A program made the position numbers and the translations under genes. Shown here piece after piece: positions 33,133 through 44,700 of a stretch of 64,000 bases of DNA. Source of the DNA: Siphonodentalium dalli (taxonomy: Eukaryota > Mollusca > Scaphopoda > Gadilida > Siphonodentaliidae); contig CP136069.1 in the NCBI GenBank assembly GCA_032622095.1, positions 103,198,278 to 103,262,277 of the forward strand. Reading direction: 5' to 3'. How positions within the stretch are numbered: the first letter of the stretch is position 1; every line of letters starts with the position of its first letter. Below the pieces are notes generated by a model. It saw nothing but the letters and a program-made list of their open reading frames with translations. It made no database searches and was not told where the DNA came from.

Positions 33133-33816
33133 CTGGCAGGTTAGACCGCCACTGGCGGGATTCGTCCCATGGCTTTGTTCGAAAAAGCTTTTATAAAATG
33201 AATTTATTTTTCAATTCGTCGAAATCCGCCAGTTTTACCCGATTTGACCTTGAATTGATCAGTTTGAAGGTCAATGTCAGGTCGGGATCACAATTTAACC
33301 CGTAGGTAGCAAGTTTGAGCTCAATCGGTTCGAGTCTATAAAGGACACACACATATATATATCATGTGTGGGTACCTGTTTCAAGGTGAAGATCACCTAG
33401 GACGGAAAAACTGAACCGATCCCAGTTCCTAGGAAGCCCTAAGTATGTAAGAATCACACAAAACGCTCATGTCTGGATACCAAGTACGTAAGAATCACAC
33501 AACACGCTCACCGACGCTGACGCCCGTGTACAGACGTAAGAATCACATTACGCATATACGCTCTTTATCGACTACACTGCGGATAGGAACGCTCTTTAAC
33601 TATCAACGCGATTAACCACCGCAGTGCCGTTTGCGGTGATTTTAATGATTGGGAATGGAGAAAGGGTGCTTAGAGCTTCTCCAAAACGCGACAACTACGG
33701 TGTCCGTGGGGTTTTACCCTTAGATGGGAAGTTTGAACTCAATCGAGCCAGCCGTTTTCGATTCTATAAAGTACACACATATATATATACGGAAGTCTCA
33801 AAATATATAGTATAGA
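33133..33816 (-). mobile_element. Helitron array unit 6
   Basis: The 3' end is mutated to CTGG (33133-33136) with hairpin CGCCAGTGGCG nearby. The 5' end TCTATACTATATATTTTG ends at 33816 and is joined directly to CTAG of unit 7. Shorter than units 2-5. It contains the GACCTTGAATTGATC and AACGCTCTTTA blocks. Confidence 0.75.
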
Positions 33817-34589
33817 CTAGCAGGTTAGCCCGCCACTGGCGTGGTTGGTCAGAGACATGACATTTTAAAAATTATTTTGTTTTTATTTATATATATTTTT
33901 AAATTGTTAATATTTTTATATTTTTTAATTTTTTAATATTAACTTAATGTTTTTTAAATTTAATTTATGTTTTTTTGAATTTTTTAATATTTATTTAATT
34001 GTTATTCTAATTGACCCGATGAAATCCCCCCTTCCTAGGAACGACCGACAACGCATTCTTTGTTTTTCAATGAGTTAATTCATGGTACCCGTCCTAAACT
34101 TCCATGTAGTCCCCGAAAAGAGCGGACAGTCAATTAATCCCGTCGTGAAATCTCTCTGCATAATATTTCGAGCGATAAGGTTGTGTTGAATTGTAAACAA
34201 ACGCTTCTCAGATCAATTCTGCCTTTTTAATCGAGATAATTGCATTTCGTCCAGCATCCGTATTTCTGACGCATGGGGCTAGTCGTTTAGCGACGTCGAT
34301 TGCAATAAAGAGCGTTCGTCGTTAATAACTCCGTATATGGTCAATATAAAGATCGTTGATGCCTTAACCCCCGAAGAGGCGTTTGCGGTGATTTTGATGA
34401 TTGAGAGTGGAGAATCAGTGATCAGAGCTTGTCCAAATGCGACGTGGGCGATCCCCGGCGGTTTTGACACTTATATACGAAATTTGAGCCCAATCCGTCC
34501 AGGCGTTTTCGATTCTATGAAGTACCCACATACATATATATATATATACACACATATATTTATACGTAGTTCTCAAAATATATAGTAGA
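33817..34589 (-). mobile_element. Helitron array unit 7
   Basis: 3' end CTAG at 33817-33820 with the CGCCAGTGGCG hairpin. The 5' end TCTACTATATATTTTGAG ends at 34589, joined directly to the CTAG of unit 8. A stretch near 34300-34315 carries the AATAAAGAGCGTT motif in inverted orientation relative to other units, so part of the interior may be flipped. Confidence 0.72.
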
Positions 34590-35127
34590 CTAGCCGATGA
34601 GCCCGACGTTGTCCGGGCTATTCAAACACCAAATTTCAAGTCGATAGCTCTACCCAGCCCGAAATTTCAAGTCGATAGCTCTACCGTTTCCGAGATCTGG
34701 TCTGCGCATGCGCGAAGCTGGCGTCGAACGGGCTCGGCGACCCGATAAAATTCGTATCCGGGGCAAGATACATTCACATAGCAAATTTCAAGTCGATAGC
34801 TCCACCCGTTTCCGAGATCTCGTCTGCGCATGCGCGAAGCTGGTGTCGCACGGGCTCGGCGGCCCGATAAAATTCGTATCCGGGGCAAGATACATTCACA
34901 TAGCAAATTTCAAGTCGATAGCTCCACCCGTTTCCGAGATCTCGTCTGCGCATGCGCGAAGCGGGCGCCGCACGGGCTCGCCAATACGACAACGTTCACC
35001 GCCTGGTCAAACTACACACACGTACCAAGTTTCGTCCCGATCGGTCGAGAATCGTAGATTTGTATAAATGACAGACAAACAAACAAACAAACATACATAC
35101 AGACAGGTCTTCAAAATATATATGAGA
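34590..35127 (-). mobile_element. Helitron array unit 8, different 3' hairpin
   Basis: 3' end CTAG at 34590-34593 with another, stronger hairpin (GCCCGG/CGTCGGGC on the minus strand, 34600-34620). It consists largely of three ~120-bp repeats with GCTCCACCCGTTTCCGAGAT and TGCGCATGCGCGAAGC (from about 34680, 34798, 34920). Its 5' side has GACAGACAAACAAACAAACA and TCTCATATATATTTTGAAG. The inside matches the left parts of units 3 and 4, but the ends differ, so it is a related but distinct family. Confidence 0.72.
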
Positions 35128-36508
35128 CTAGCATGTTAGCCCGCCACTGGCGGCGTTGGTCCGAAACATGACATTTGTTTTGGCTTTTCAATGAGTTAAT
35201 TGTGCCTTTTTAATCAAGAGAAATTATGGTACCTGTACCCGTCCCCAAAATAGGTATGATATAAGGTACAAACTGAAATTTCCCCCGTTCCTAGGAACGA
35301 CATACATAAGAATCACACAACACGCATTTTTTAATGAGTTAATTTTGTCTTTTTAATCAAGAGGAATTATGATACCCGTCCCTAAAAGAGGTATGCCAAC
35401 GATGTCGTTGTTGTTGGCATTCGCGGCTTGGGGCAACACGCATTCGTTAATGAGTTAATTCTGTCTTTTTAATCAAGAGGAATTATGATACCCGTCCCTA
35501 AAAGAGGTATGCCAACGATATTGTTGTTGTTGGCATTCACGGCTTGGTGGCCACCAGAAAATTCTCGCCCGAAGATTCTCACATTGCCGTAAAGAGAAAA
35601 TTAGCATTGTGTGGATTTAATAAATATTTTTTCGCCAACAATGTCGTTGTTGTTGGCATTCACGGCTTGGTAGTGACCCCCACCACCTTTACGAGATGGT
35701 CATTCACGGCTTGGGGCAACACGCATTTTTTAATGAGTTAATTCTGTCTTTTGAATCTATGTCGTTGTTGTTGGCATTCAGGACTTGGTGGCCACCCGAA
35801 AATTCTTGCCGGAAGATTCTCACATTGCCGTAAAGAGAAAATTAGCATTGTGTGGATTCAGTAAGTTGAACTAATTATTTTCTCGCCAACAATGTCGTTG
35901 GTATTCACGGCTTGGGAGTGACCCCCCCCCCCACCTTTACGAGATGGTCAAAGGAGAAGGCAGTGGAAGTCCCGTCAGATTCAGGGACGTACGTATCGCA
36001 CTGCCTCGAATTTACTAAAATTTAGCATCCATATAAAGTGCGTGAGTTAGCAGGAATCGAGGGGTGTAAGTTTAGAGCTTGTTTATATGAATGTATTGAA
36101 AATAGACTAAGATTTTCAGCCGTAACAAGAAATGTATATATGAGAAAATGTAAATTCTATATTTTGGGAGGTATTAGCAAGTTTTGGCTCAACGGGTTTA
36201 GCAGTTTGAAGTGAATATGGATATAAAAATATACATATATAAAAAAAATGTAGAGTTACTCCTCTTGGATCGCGAGCGAATATCAACCCGATTAACCCCC
36301 GCCGTGTTTGCGGTTATTTTATTGATTGGGAGTGGAGAATGGGTGATCAGAGCTTGTCCAAAATGCGACGTCGGCTATCCCCGTGGCTTTTTACCCTTAT
36401 ATACGAAATTTGAGCTCAATCCGTCCAGGCGTTTTCGATTCCATGACGTACCCACATATATACACACACACACATATATATACGGAAGTCTCAAAATATA
36501 TATATAGA
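35128..36508 (-). mobile_element. Helitron array unit 9
   Basis: 3' end CTAG at 35128-35131 (GCATGTTAGCC variant); 5' end TCTATATATATATTTTGAG at 36508. The left half is a ~118-bp tandem repeat with TGTCGTTGTTGTTGGCATTC (about 35403, 35523, 35641 and 35758) and AATGAGTTAATTYTGTCTTT. A C run lies near 35925. The right half has the common TAACCCCCGCCGTG and AGCTCAATCCGTCC blocks. Confidence 0.72.
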
Positions 36509-36598
36509 CTAGCAGGTTAGCCCGCCACTGGCGTGGTTGGTCAGAAACATGACATTTTTATTCTGACCAACCACGCCAGTGGCGGGCTAACCTGCTAG
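36509..36598. repeat. Perfect palindrome of two Helitron 3' ends
   Basis: The 38-bp terminus at 36509-36546 (CTAGCAGGTTAGCCCGCCAC...) is repeated exactly in inverted orientation at 36561-36598, separated by 14 bp. The right arm ends CTGCTAG followed by T, a valid plus-strand Helitron 3' end. It is the only place where the array changes orientation. Confidence 0.9.
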
Positions 36599-37695
36599 TA
36601 TTATCTATCTTTCAATCCACAGAATGAGGATCAGTGTGAAATGAATGTCTATTTTCAATATGATCTTGATGTGTTTTAATTAATTTTTTTAATTAATTTT
36701 TAAAATTAAATATTTAATTGAATTTTTTGTTTTTCAATGAGTTAATTGTGCCTTTTAATTTTTTAATTGAATTTTTGGTTTTTAAATATTACCCGATTTT
36801 GTTTTGTTTTTTTCAATGAGTTAATTGTGCCTTTTTAAGTTTTTAAATTTTACCCGATTTTGTTTGGTTTGTCAATGAGTTAATTGTGCTTTTTGTTTTT
36901 TCAATGAACCCGTCCATGACACTTCCCGTATTTAGCAAGTTTGAGCTCAATCGGTTCGAGTCTATAAAGAACACACACATATATATGACACTTCCCGTAG
37001 GTAGCAAGTTTGAGCTCAATCGGCATTCCCTGGAATTTCCCAGTTAATATTTAGCAAGTTTGAGCTCAATCGGTTCGAGTCTATAAAGGACACACTCATA
37101 TATATATGACACTTCCCGTAGGTAGCAAGTTTGAGCTCAATCGACATTCCCTGGAATTTCCCAGTCACCAACGCGGCGTAATTTTGGTACATATATAGAG
37201 ACCAATTGTCCATCGGCTGTCATGTGTAGTAACATAAACTCATTGATGCTAAGTTAGCAATCGTAAGTACACATAGTAATCCATGATGTCTTATAAGCCG
37301 ACATTGCCCTGGGGATGCCGTGGGGGTCTAATCCGATGAATATGTCCCCGTTCTTAGGAAGCGAGTTCCAGATAATGTAAACAAACGCCGTCCCCCGTTC
37401 AGTATGCGAAATTTCGAGCGATAACGTTGAAAACAAACGCTCTTTTTATAGCGACGCGTCATATACAACGCTCATTAAATTATCACTTGATTAACCACCG
37501 CAGTGCCGTTCGCGGTGATTTTGATGATTGGGAGTGGAGAAAGGGTGCTCAGAGCTTCTCCAAAACGCGACAACTACGGTGTCCGTGGGTTTTTACCCTT
37601 AGATGGGAAGTTTGAACTCAATCGAACCAGCCGTTTTCGATTCTATAAAGTACACACATATATATATACGGAAGTCTCAAAATATATAGTACAGA
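36599..37695 (-). mobile_element. Helitron array unit 10 (5' part only)
   Basis: The right end TCTGTACTATATATTTTGAG (ending 37695) is a normal 5' terminus joined directly to the next CTAG. No matching 3' end is found on the left, where AATGAGTTAATTGTGCCTTT is repeated several times (36700-36900), followed by two tandem ~140-bp copies of TAGCAAGTTTGAGCTCAATC with CATTCCCTGGAATTTCCCAG (36935-37165). Confidence 0.65.
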
Positions 37696-38060
37696 CTAGC
37701 ATGTTAGCCCGCCACTGGCGGCAATAGTCAGAAACATGACAATTTTATTGTTTTTCAATGAGTTAATTTTTTAGTTTTTCAATGAGTTAATTGTGCCTTT
37801 TGAATTTTTTAATTGAATTTTTTGTTTTTAAATTTTACCCGAGGTTGGTCAGAAACATGACATTTTTTTAATTATTTTTTTTAATTTTAAATTGTTTTAA
37901 TTAAATTTTTTGTTTCTGGCGGAATAATTTACCCGATGAAATCCCCCTTTCATAGGAACGACAGACAACGCATTTTTCTTTTTCTTTTAACCAGCCCGTA
38001 CCCGTCCTAATGTCATGAAATCTTTCTGCATAATATTTCGAGCGATAACATTGCATTGCA
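37696..38060 (-). mobile_element. Helitron array unit 11, cut off by the satellite
   Basis: 3' end CTAG at 37696-37699 with the CGCCAGTGGCG hairpin. A second, headless start (GTTGGTCAGAAACATGACAT) begins at about 37852, so two copies have recombined. The unit stops at GCGATAACATTGCATTG, and satellite DNA begins at about 38060. No continuation was found on the far side of the satellite. Confidence 0.65.
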
Positions 38061-40961
38061 TTGCATTTGGGCTCTATTCAGGGGGATATTTGTTTTTTTT
38101 AATGGTTAAATTGGTATATTTAACTGGAATTGGGTCCTGTAAAGGTATATACTTCTAGGTCTCCTAGTGTTTTTGGAAATATCTGCATCAGTATAAGAAG
38201 ATTTGCAAAAGTTTGGTCTCCTTAGTGGGTTTTAAGGGTATGGATACAGCCCAACACCCACAGCACCCATGACAATTCAAGTTAAATTGGTATATTTAAC
38301 TTGAATTGGGCCATATGACCCATTATATGTATCTACTTCCAACACTTTTGTTGTTTGTGGATAGGTATGCATCTATGCAAATGGTTTGCACAAAGTTTGG
38401 GCTCCTCAGTGGGTTTTAAGGGTATTGAGACAGCCTAACACCCACAGCACCCATGATAAAACCATACAGCACCCGTGCCTATGAAAACTTATTTCTGAGT
38501 CAGCCATCTCTCAGACTATACCCATTCTGTAAATGATTCCACATTTCACTCTAGAATATATAGAGGCAATGGGAAAAAAATATTTGGGCACCTGAATGGG
38601 ATTTTGGGCTCTATTCAGGGGGGATATTTGGTTTTTTTAATGGTTAAATTGGTATATTTAACTGGAATTGGGTCATGTAAAGGTATATACTTCTAGGTCT
38701 CCTAGTGTTTTTGGAAATATCTGCATCAGTATAAGAAGATTTGCAAAAGTTTGGGCTCCTTAGTGGGTTTTACGGGTATGGAGACAGCCCAACACCCACA
38801 GCACCCATGACAATTCAAGTTAAATTGGTATATTTAACTTGAATTGGGCCATATGACCCATTATATGTATCTACTTCGAACACTTTTGTTGTTTGTGGAT
38901 AGGTATGCATCTATGCAAATGGTTTGCATAAAGTTTGGGCTCCTCAGTGGGTTTTAAGGGTATTGAGACAGCCCAACACCCACAGCACCCATGATAAAAC
39001 CATACAGCACCCGTGCCTATGAAAACATATTTCTGAGTCAGCCATCTCTCAGACTATACCCATTCTGTAAATGATTCCACATTTCACTCTAGAATATATA
39101 GAGGCAATGGGAAAAAAATATTTGGGCACCTGAATGGGATTTTGGGCTCTATTCAGGGGGGATATTTGGTTTTTTTAATGGTTAAATTGGTATATTTAAC
39201 TGGAATTGGGTCATGTAAAGGTATATACTTCTAGGTCTCCTAGTGTTTTTGGAAATATCTGCATCAGTATAAGAAGATTTGCAAAAGTTTGGTCTCCTTA
39301 GTGGGTTTTAAGGGTATGGATACAGCCCAACACCCACAGCACCCATGACAATTCAAGTTAAATTGGTATATTTAACTTGAATTGGGCCATATGACCCATT
39401 ATATGTATCTACTTCCAACACTTTTGTTGTTTGTGGATAGGTATGCATCTATGCAAAAGGTTTGCACAAAGTTTGGGCTCCTCAGTGGGTTTTAAGGGTA
39501 TTGAGACAGCCTAACACCCACAGCACCCATGATAAAACCATACAGCACCCGTGCCTATGAAAACTTATTTCTGAGTCAGCCATCTCTCAGACTATACCCA
39601 TTCTGTAAATGATTCCACATTTCACTCTAGAATATATAGAGGCAATGGGAAAAAAATATTTGGGCACCTGAATGGGATTTTGGGCTCTATTCAGGGGGGA
39701 TATTTGGTTTTTTTAATGGTTAAATTGGTATATTTAACTGGAATTGGGTCATGTAAAGGTATATACTTCTAGGTCTCCTAGTGTTTTGGGAAATATCTGC
39801 ATCAGTATAAGAAGATTTGCAAAAGTTTGGGCTCCTTAGTGGGTTTTACGGGTATGGAGACAGCCCAACACCCACAGCACCCATGACAATTCAAGTTAAA
39901 TTGGTATATTTAACTTGAATTGGGCCATATGACCCATTATATGTATCTACTTCGAACACTTTTGTTGTTTGTGGATAGGTATGCATCTATGCAAATGGTT
40001 TGCATAAAGTTTGGGCTCCTCAGTGGGTTTTAAGGGTATTGAGACAGCCCAACACCCACAGCACCCATGATAAAACCATACAGCACCCGTGCCTATGAAA
40101 ACATATTTCTGAGTCAGCCATCTCTCAGACTATACCCATTCTGTAAATGATTCCACATTTCACTCTAGAATATATAGAGGCAATGGGAAAAAAATATTTG
40201 GGCACCTGAATTGGATTTTGGGCTCTATTCAGGGGGATATTTGGTTTTTTTAATGGTTAAATTGGTATATTTAACTGGAATTGGGTCATGTAAAGGTATA
40301 TACTTCTAGGTCTCCTAGTGTTTTTGGAAATATCTGCATCAGTATAAGAAGATTTGCAAAAGTTTGGGCTCCTTAGTGGGTTTTAAGGGTATGGAGACAG
40401 CCCAACACCCACAGCACCCATGACAATTCAAGTTAAATTGGTATATTTAACTTGAATTGGGCCATATGACCCATTATATGTATCTACTTCCAACACTTTT
40501 GTTGTTTGTGGATAGGTATGCATCTATGCAAATGGTTTGCACAAAGTTTGGGCTCCTCAGTGGGTTTTAAGGGTATTGAGACAGCCCAACACCCACAGCA
40601 CCCATGATAAAACCATACAGCACCCGTGCCTATGAAAACATATTTCTGAGTCAGCCATCTCTCAGACTATACCCATTCTGTAAATGATTCCACATTTCAC
40701 TCTAGAATATATAGAGGCAATGGGAAAAAAATATTTGGGCACCTGAATGGGATTTTGGGCTCTATTCAGGGGGGATATTTGGTTTTTTTAATGGTTAAAT
40801 TGGTATATTTAACTGGAATTGGGTCATGTAAAGGTATATACTTCTAGGTCTCCTAGTGTTTTTGGAAATATCTGCATCAGTATAAGAAGATTTGCAAAAG
40901 TTTGGGCTCCTTAGTGGGTTTTAAGGGTATGGAGACAGCCCAACACCCACATCACCCATGA

Positions 40962-40997
40962 CAATTCAAGTTAAATATACCAATTTAACTTGAATTG
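40962..40997. repeat. Loop-inverted palindrome in satellite (first)
   Basis: Arms CAATTCAAGTTAAAT and ATTTAACTTGAATTG (15 bp, perfect) flank ATACCA. Standard monomers have the same arms around TGGTAT, the exact reverse complement. A standard copy follows about 66 bp later, so the inverted copy lies in an extra segment. Confidence 0.92.
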
Positions 40998-42640
40998 GAG
41001 ACAGCCCAACACCCACAACACCCATGACAATTCAAGTTAAATTGGTATATTTAACTTGAATTGGGCCATATGACCCAATATATGTATCTACTTCCAACAC
41101 TTTTGTTGTTTGTGGATAGGTATGCATCTATGCAAATGGTTTGCACAAAGTTTGGGCTCCTCAGTGGGTTTTAAGGGTATTGAGACAGCCTAACACCCAC
41201 AGCACCCATGATAAAACCATACAGCACCCGTGCCTATGAAAACTTATTTCTGAGTCAGCCATCTCTCAGACTATACCCATTCTGTAAATGATTCCACATT
41301 TCACTCTAGAATATATAGAGGCAATGGGAAAAAAATATTTGGGCACCTGAATGGGATTTTGGGCTCTATTCAGGGGGGATATTTGTTTTTTTTAATGGTT
41401 AAATTGGTATATTTAACTGGAATTGGGTCATGTAAAGGTATATACTTCTAGGTCTCCTAGTGTTTTTGGAAATATCTGCATCAGTATAAGAAGATTTGCA
41501 ATAGTTTGGGCTCCTTAGTGGGTTTTACGGGTATGGAGACAGCCCAACACCCACAGCACCCATGACAATTCAAGTTAAATTGGTATATTTAACTTGAATT
41601 GGGCCATATGACCCATTATATGTATCTACTTCGAACACTTTTGTTGTTTGTGGATAGGTATGCATCTATGCAAATGGTTTGCATAAAGTTTGGGCTCCTC
41701 AGTGGGTTTTAAGGGTATTGAGACAGCCCAACACCCACAGCACCCATGATAAAACCATACAGCACCCGTGCCTATGAAAACATATTTCTGAGTCAGCCAT
41801 CTCTCAGACTATACCCATTCTGTAAATGATTCCACATTTCACTCTAGAATATATAGAGGCAATGGGAAAAAAATATTTGGGCACCTGAATTGGATTTTGG
41901 GCTCTATTCAGGGGGATATTTGGTTTTTTTAATGGTTAAATTGGTATATTTAACTGGAATTGGGTCATGTAAAGGTATATACTTCTAGGTCTCCTAGTGT
42001 TTTTGGAAATATCTGCATCAGTATAAGAAGATTTGCAAAAGTTTGGGCTCCTTAGTGGGTTTTAAGGGTATGGAGACAGCCCAACACCCACAGCACCCAT
42101 GACAATTCAAGTTAAATTGGTATATTTAACTTGAATTGGGCCATATGACCCATTATATGTATCTACTTCCAACACTTTTGTTGTTTGTGGATAGGTATGC
42201 ATCTATGCAAATGGTTTGCACAAAGTTTGGGCTCCTCAGTGGGTTTTAAGGGTATTGAGACAGCCCAACACCCACAGCACCCATGATAAAACCATACAGC
42301 ACCCGTGCCTATGAAAACATATTTCTGAGTCGGCCATCTCTCAGACTATACCCATTCTGTAAATGATTCCACATTTCACTCTAGAATATATAGAGGCAAT
42401 GGGAAAAAAATATTTGGGCACCTGAATGGGATTTTGGGCTCTATTCAGGGGGGATATTTGGTTTTTTTAATGGTTAAATTGGTATATTTAACTGGAATTG
42501 GGTCATGTAAAGGTATATACTTCTAGGTCTCCTAGTGTTTTTGGAAATATCTGCATCAGTATAAGAAGATTTGCAAAAGTTTGGGCTCCTTAGTGGGTTT
42601 TAAGGGTATGGAGACAGCCCAACACCCACATCACCCATGA

Positions 42641-42676
42641 CAATTCAAGTTAAATATACCAATTTAACTTGAATTG
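42641..42676. repeat. Loop-inverted palindrome in satellite (second)
   Basis: Same arms and same inverted ATACCA loop as at 40962, again followed by a standard copy about 66 bp later. The shared neighbouring variants (ACCCACATCACCC, ACCCACAACACCC) show that this and the first copy were spread together as part of the three-monomer higher-order unit. Confidence 0.92.
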
Positions 42677-44340
42677 GAGACAGCCCAACACCCACAACAC
42701 CCATGACAATTCAAGTTAAATTGGTATATTTAACTTGAATTGGGCCATATGACCCATTATATGTATCTACTTCCAACACTTGTGTTGTTTGTGGATATGT
42801 ATGCATCTATGCAAATGGTTTGCACAAAGTTTGGGCTCCTCAGTGGGTTTTAAGGGTATTGAGACAGCCCAACACCCACAGCACCCATGACAATTCAAGT
42901 TAAATTGGTATATTTAACTTGAATTGGGCCATATGACTAATTATATGTATCTACTTCCAACACTTTTGTTTGTTGTGGATAGGTATGCATCTATGCAAAT
43001 GGTTTGCACAAAGTTTGGGCTCCTCAGTGGGTTTTAAGGGTATTGAGACAGCCCAACACCCACAGCACCCATGATAAAACCATACAGCACCCGTGCCTAT
43101 GAAAACATATTTCTGAGTCAGCCATCTGTCAGACTATACCCATTCTGTAAATGATTGCTCATTTCACTCTAGAATATATAGAGGCAATGGGAAAAAAATA
43201 TTTGGGCACCTGAATGGGATTTTGGGCTCTATTCAGGGGGGATATTTGGTTTTTTGAATGGTTAAATTGGTATATTTAACTGGAATTGGGTCCTGTAAAG
43301 GTATATACTTCTAGGTCTCCTAGTGTTTTTGGAAATATCTGCATCAGTATAAGAAGATTTGCAAAAGTTTGGGCTCCTTAGTGGGTTTTAAGGGTATGGA
43401 GACAGCCCAACACCCACAGCACCCATGACAATTCAAGTTAAATTGGTATATTTAACTTGAATTGGGCCATATGACCCATTATATGTATCTACTTCCAACA
43501 CTTTTGTTGTTTGTGGATAGGTATGCATCTATGCAAATGGTTTGCACAAAGTTTGGGCTCCTCAGTGGGTTTTAAGGGTTTGGAGACAGCCCAACACCCA
43601 CAGCACCCATGATAAAACCATACAGCACCCGTGCCTATGAAAACATATTTCTGAGTCAGCCATCTCTCAGACTATACCCATTCTGTAAATGATTCCACAT
43701 CTCACTCTAGAATATATAGAGGCAATGGGGAAAAAATATTTGGGCACCTGAATGGGATTTTGGGCTCTAGTCAGGGGAGGGATATTTGTTTTTTTTAATG
43801 GTTATATTGGTATATTTAACTGGAATTGGATCCTGTATAGGTATATACTTCTAGGTATCCTAGTGTTTTTGGAAATATCTGCATTAGTATAAGAAGATTT
43901 GCAAAAGTTTGGTCTCCTTAGTGGGTTTTAAGGGTATGGAGACAGCCCAACACCCACAGCACCCATGACAATTCAAGTTAAATTGGTATATTTAACTTGA
44001 ATTGGGCCATATGACCCATTATATGTATCTACTTCCAACACTTTTGTTGTTTGTGCATAGGTATGCATCTATGCAAATAGTTTGCACAAAGTTTGGGCTC
44101 CTCAGTGGGTTTTAAGGGTATGGAGACTGCCCAACACCCACAGCACCCATGATAAAACCATACAGCACCCGTGCCTATGAAAACATTTCTGAGTCAGCCA
44201 TCTCTCAGACTATACCCATTCTGAAAAGGATTCCACAGTTCACTTTAGAATATATAGAGGCAATGGGAAAAAATTATTTGGGCATCTGAATGGGATTTTG
44301 GGCTTTGGTCAGGGGGATGGGAATATTTGGGTTTTTTAAT

Positions 44341-44700
44341 GGTCAAGTTGAATTGAGCCCTGTGACCCATTATATGTATCTACTTCTATGTCTCTTACTA
44401 GTAGTGTTTTTGGAAAGATGTGCATCAGTATAAGAAGGTTTGCAAAAGTTTGGGCACCTGGGAGTGATTTAATGGTGAGCAGGTGGCACAACACCAGTCG
44501 TAATGAATTTCGAAGTACAATTGCTAGTCGCGCTCGTACCGTGCGCAACTCTGGGAGCAAATGTACCCATGATAAATCATACAGCACCCTTGTCTTTAAA
44601 ATCATATTTTGGCTCAGGTGAAGGACAAAATATGTTTTCTAATATTAATGTCGGTATATTTAACTTGAATTGGGCCATGTAAACCGGGGTATTCTATACA
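44341..44700. repeat. Decayed satellite edge
   Basis: Fragments of the monomer (ATATGTATCTACTTC, GCATCAGTATAAGAAG, TATATTTAACTTGAATTGGG, CATACAGCACCC) continue with many substitutions and a ~90-bp unrelated insert near 44480-44550. Divergence is far higher than in the array centre. The frames on both strands here are not genes. Confidence 0.8.

Larger units (their letters stand above)
38060..44340. repeat. 537-538 bp satellite array with higher-order structure
   Basis: GGGCTCTATTCAGG marks monomer starts at 38069, 38606, 39144, 39682, 40220, 40757, 41361, 41899, 42436, 43224 and 43762; a last, diverged start is at 44300. Spacing is 537-538 bp except 604 (40757) and 788 (42436), which hold extra copies of a ~66-bp and a ~185-bp segment. 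Each monomer is a degenerate trimer: TTTGGGCNCCTNAGTGGGTTT-like phrases recur every 184, 187 and 167 bp. Diagnostic differences (GGTCTCC or GGGCTCC; CTTCC or CTTCG; CTTATTT or CATATTT) show a dimer period (38069-39144-40220) and a trimer period (39682-41361-43224). No coding content. Confidence 0.95.

Noticed and set aside
38060-44340. Genes in the satellite
   Set aside because: No long open frame, and periodic non-coding structure explains everything.
38060-44340. Calling the satellite centromeric
   Set aside because: The nucleosome-sized hierarchy is suggestive, but 6 kb in one window without chromatin or abundance data is not enough.
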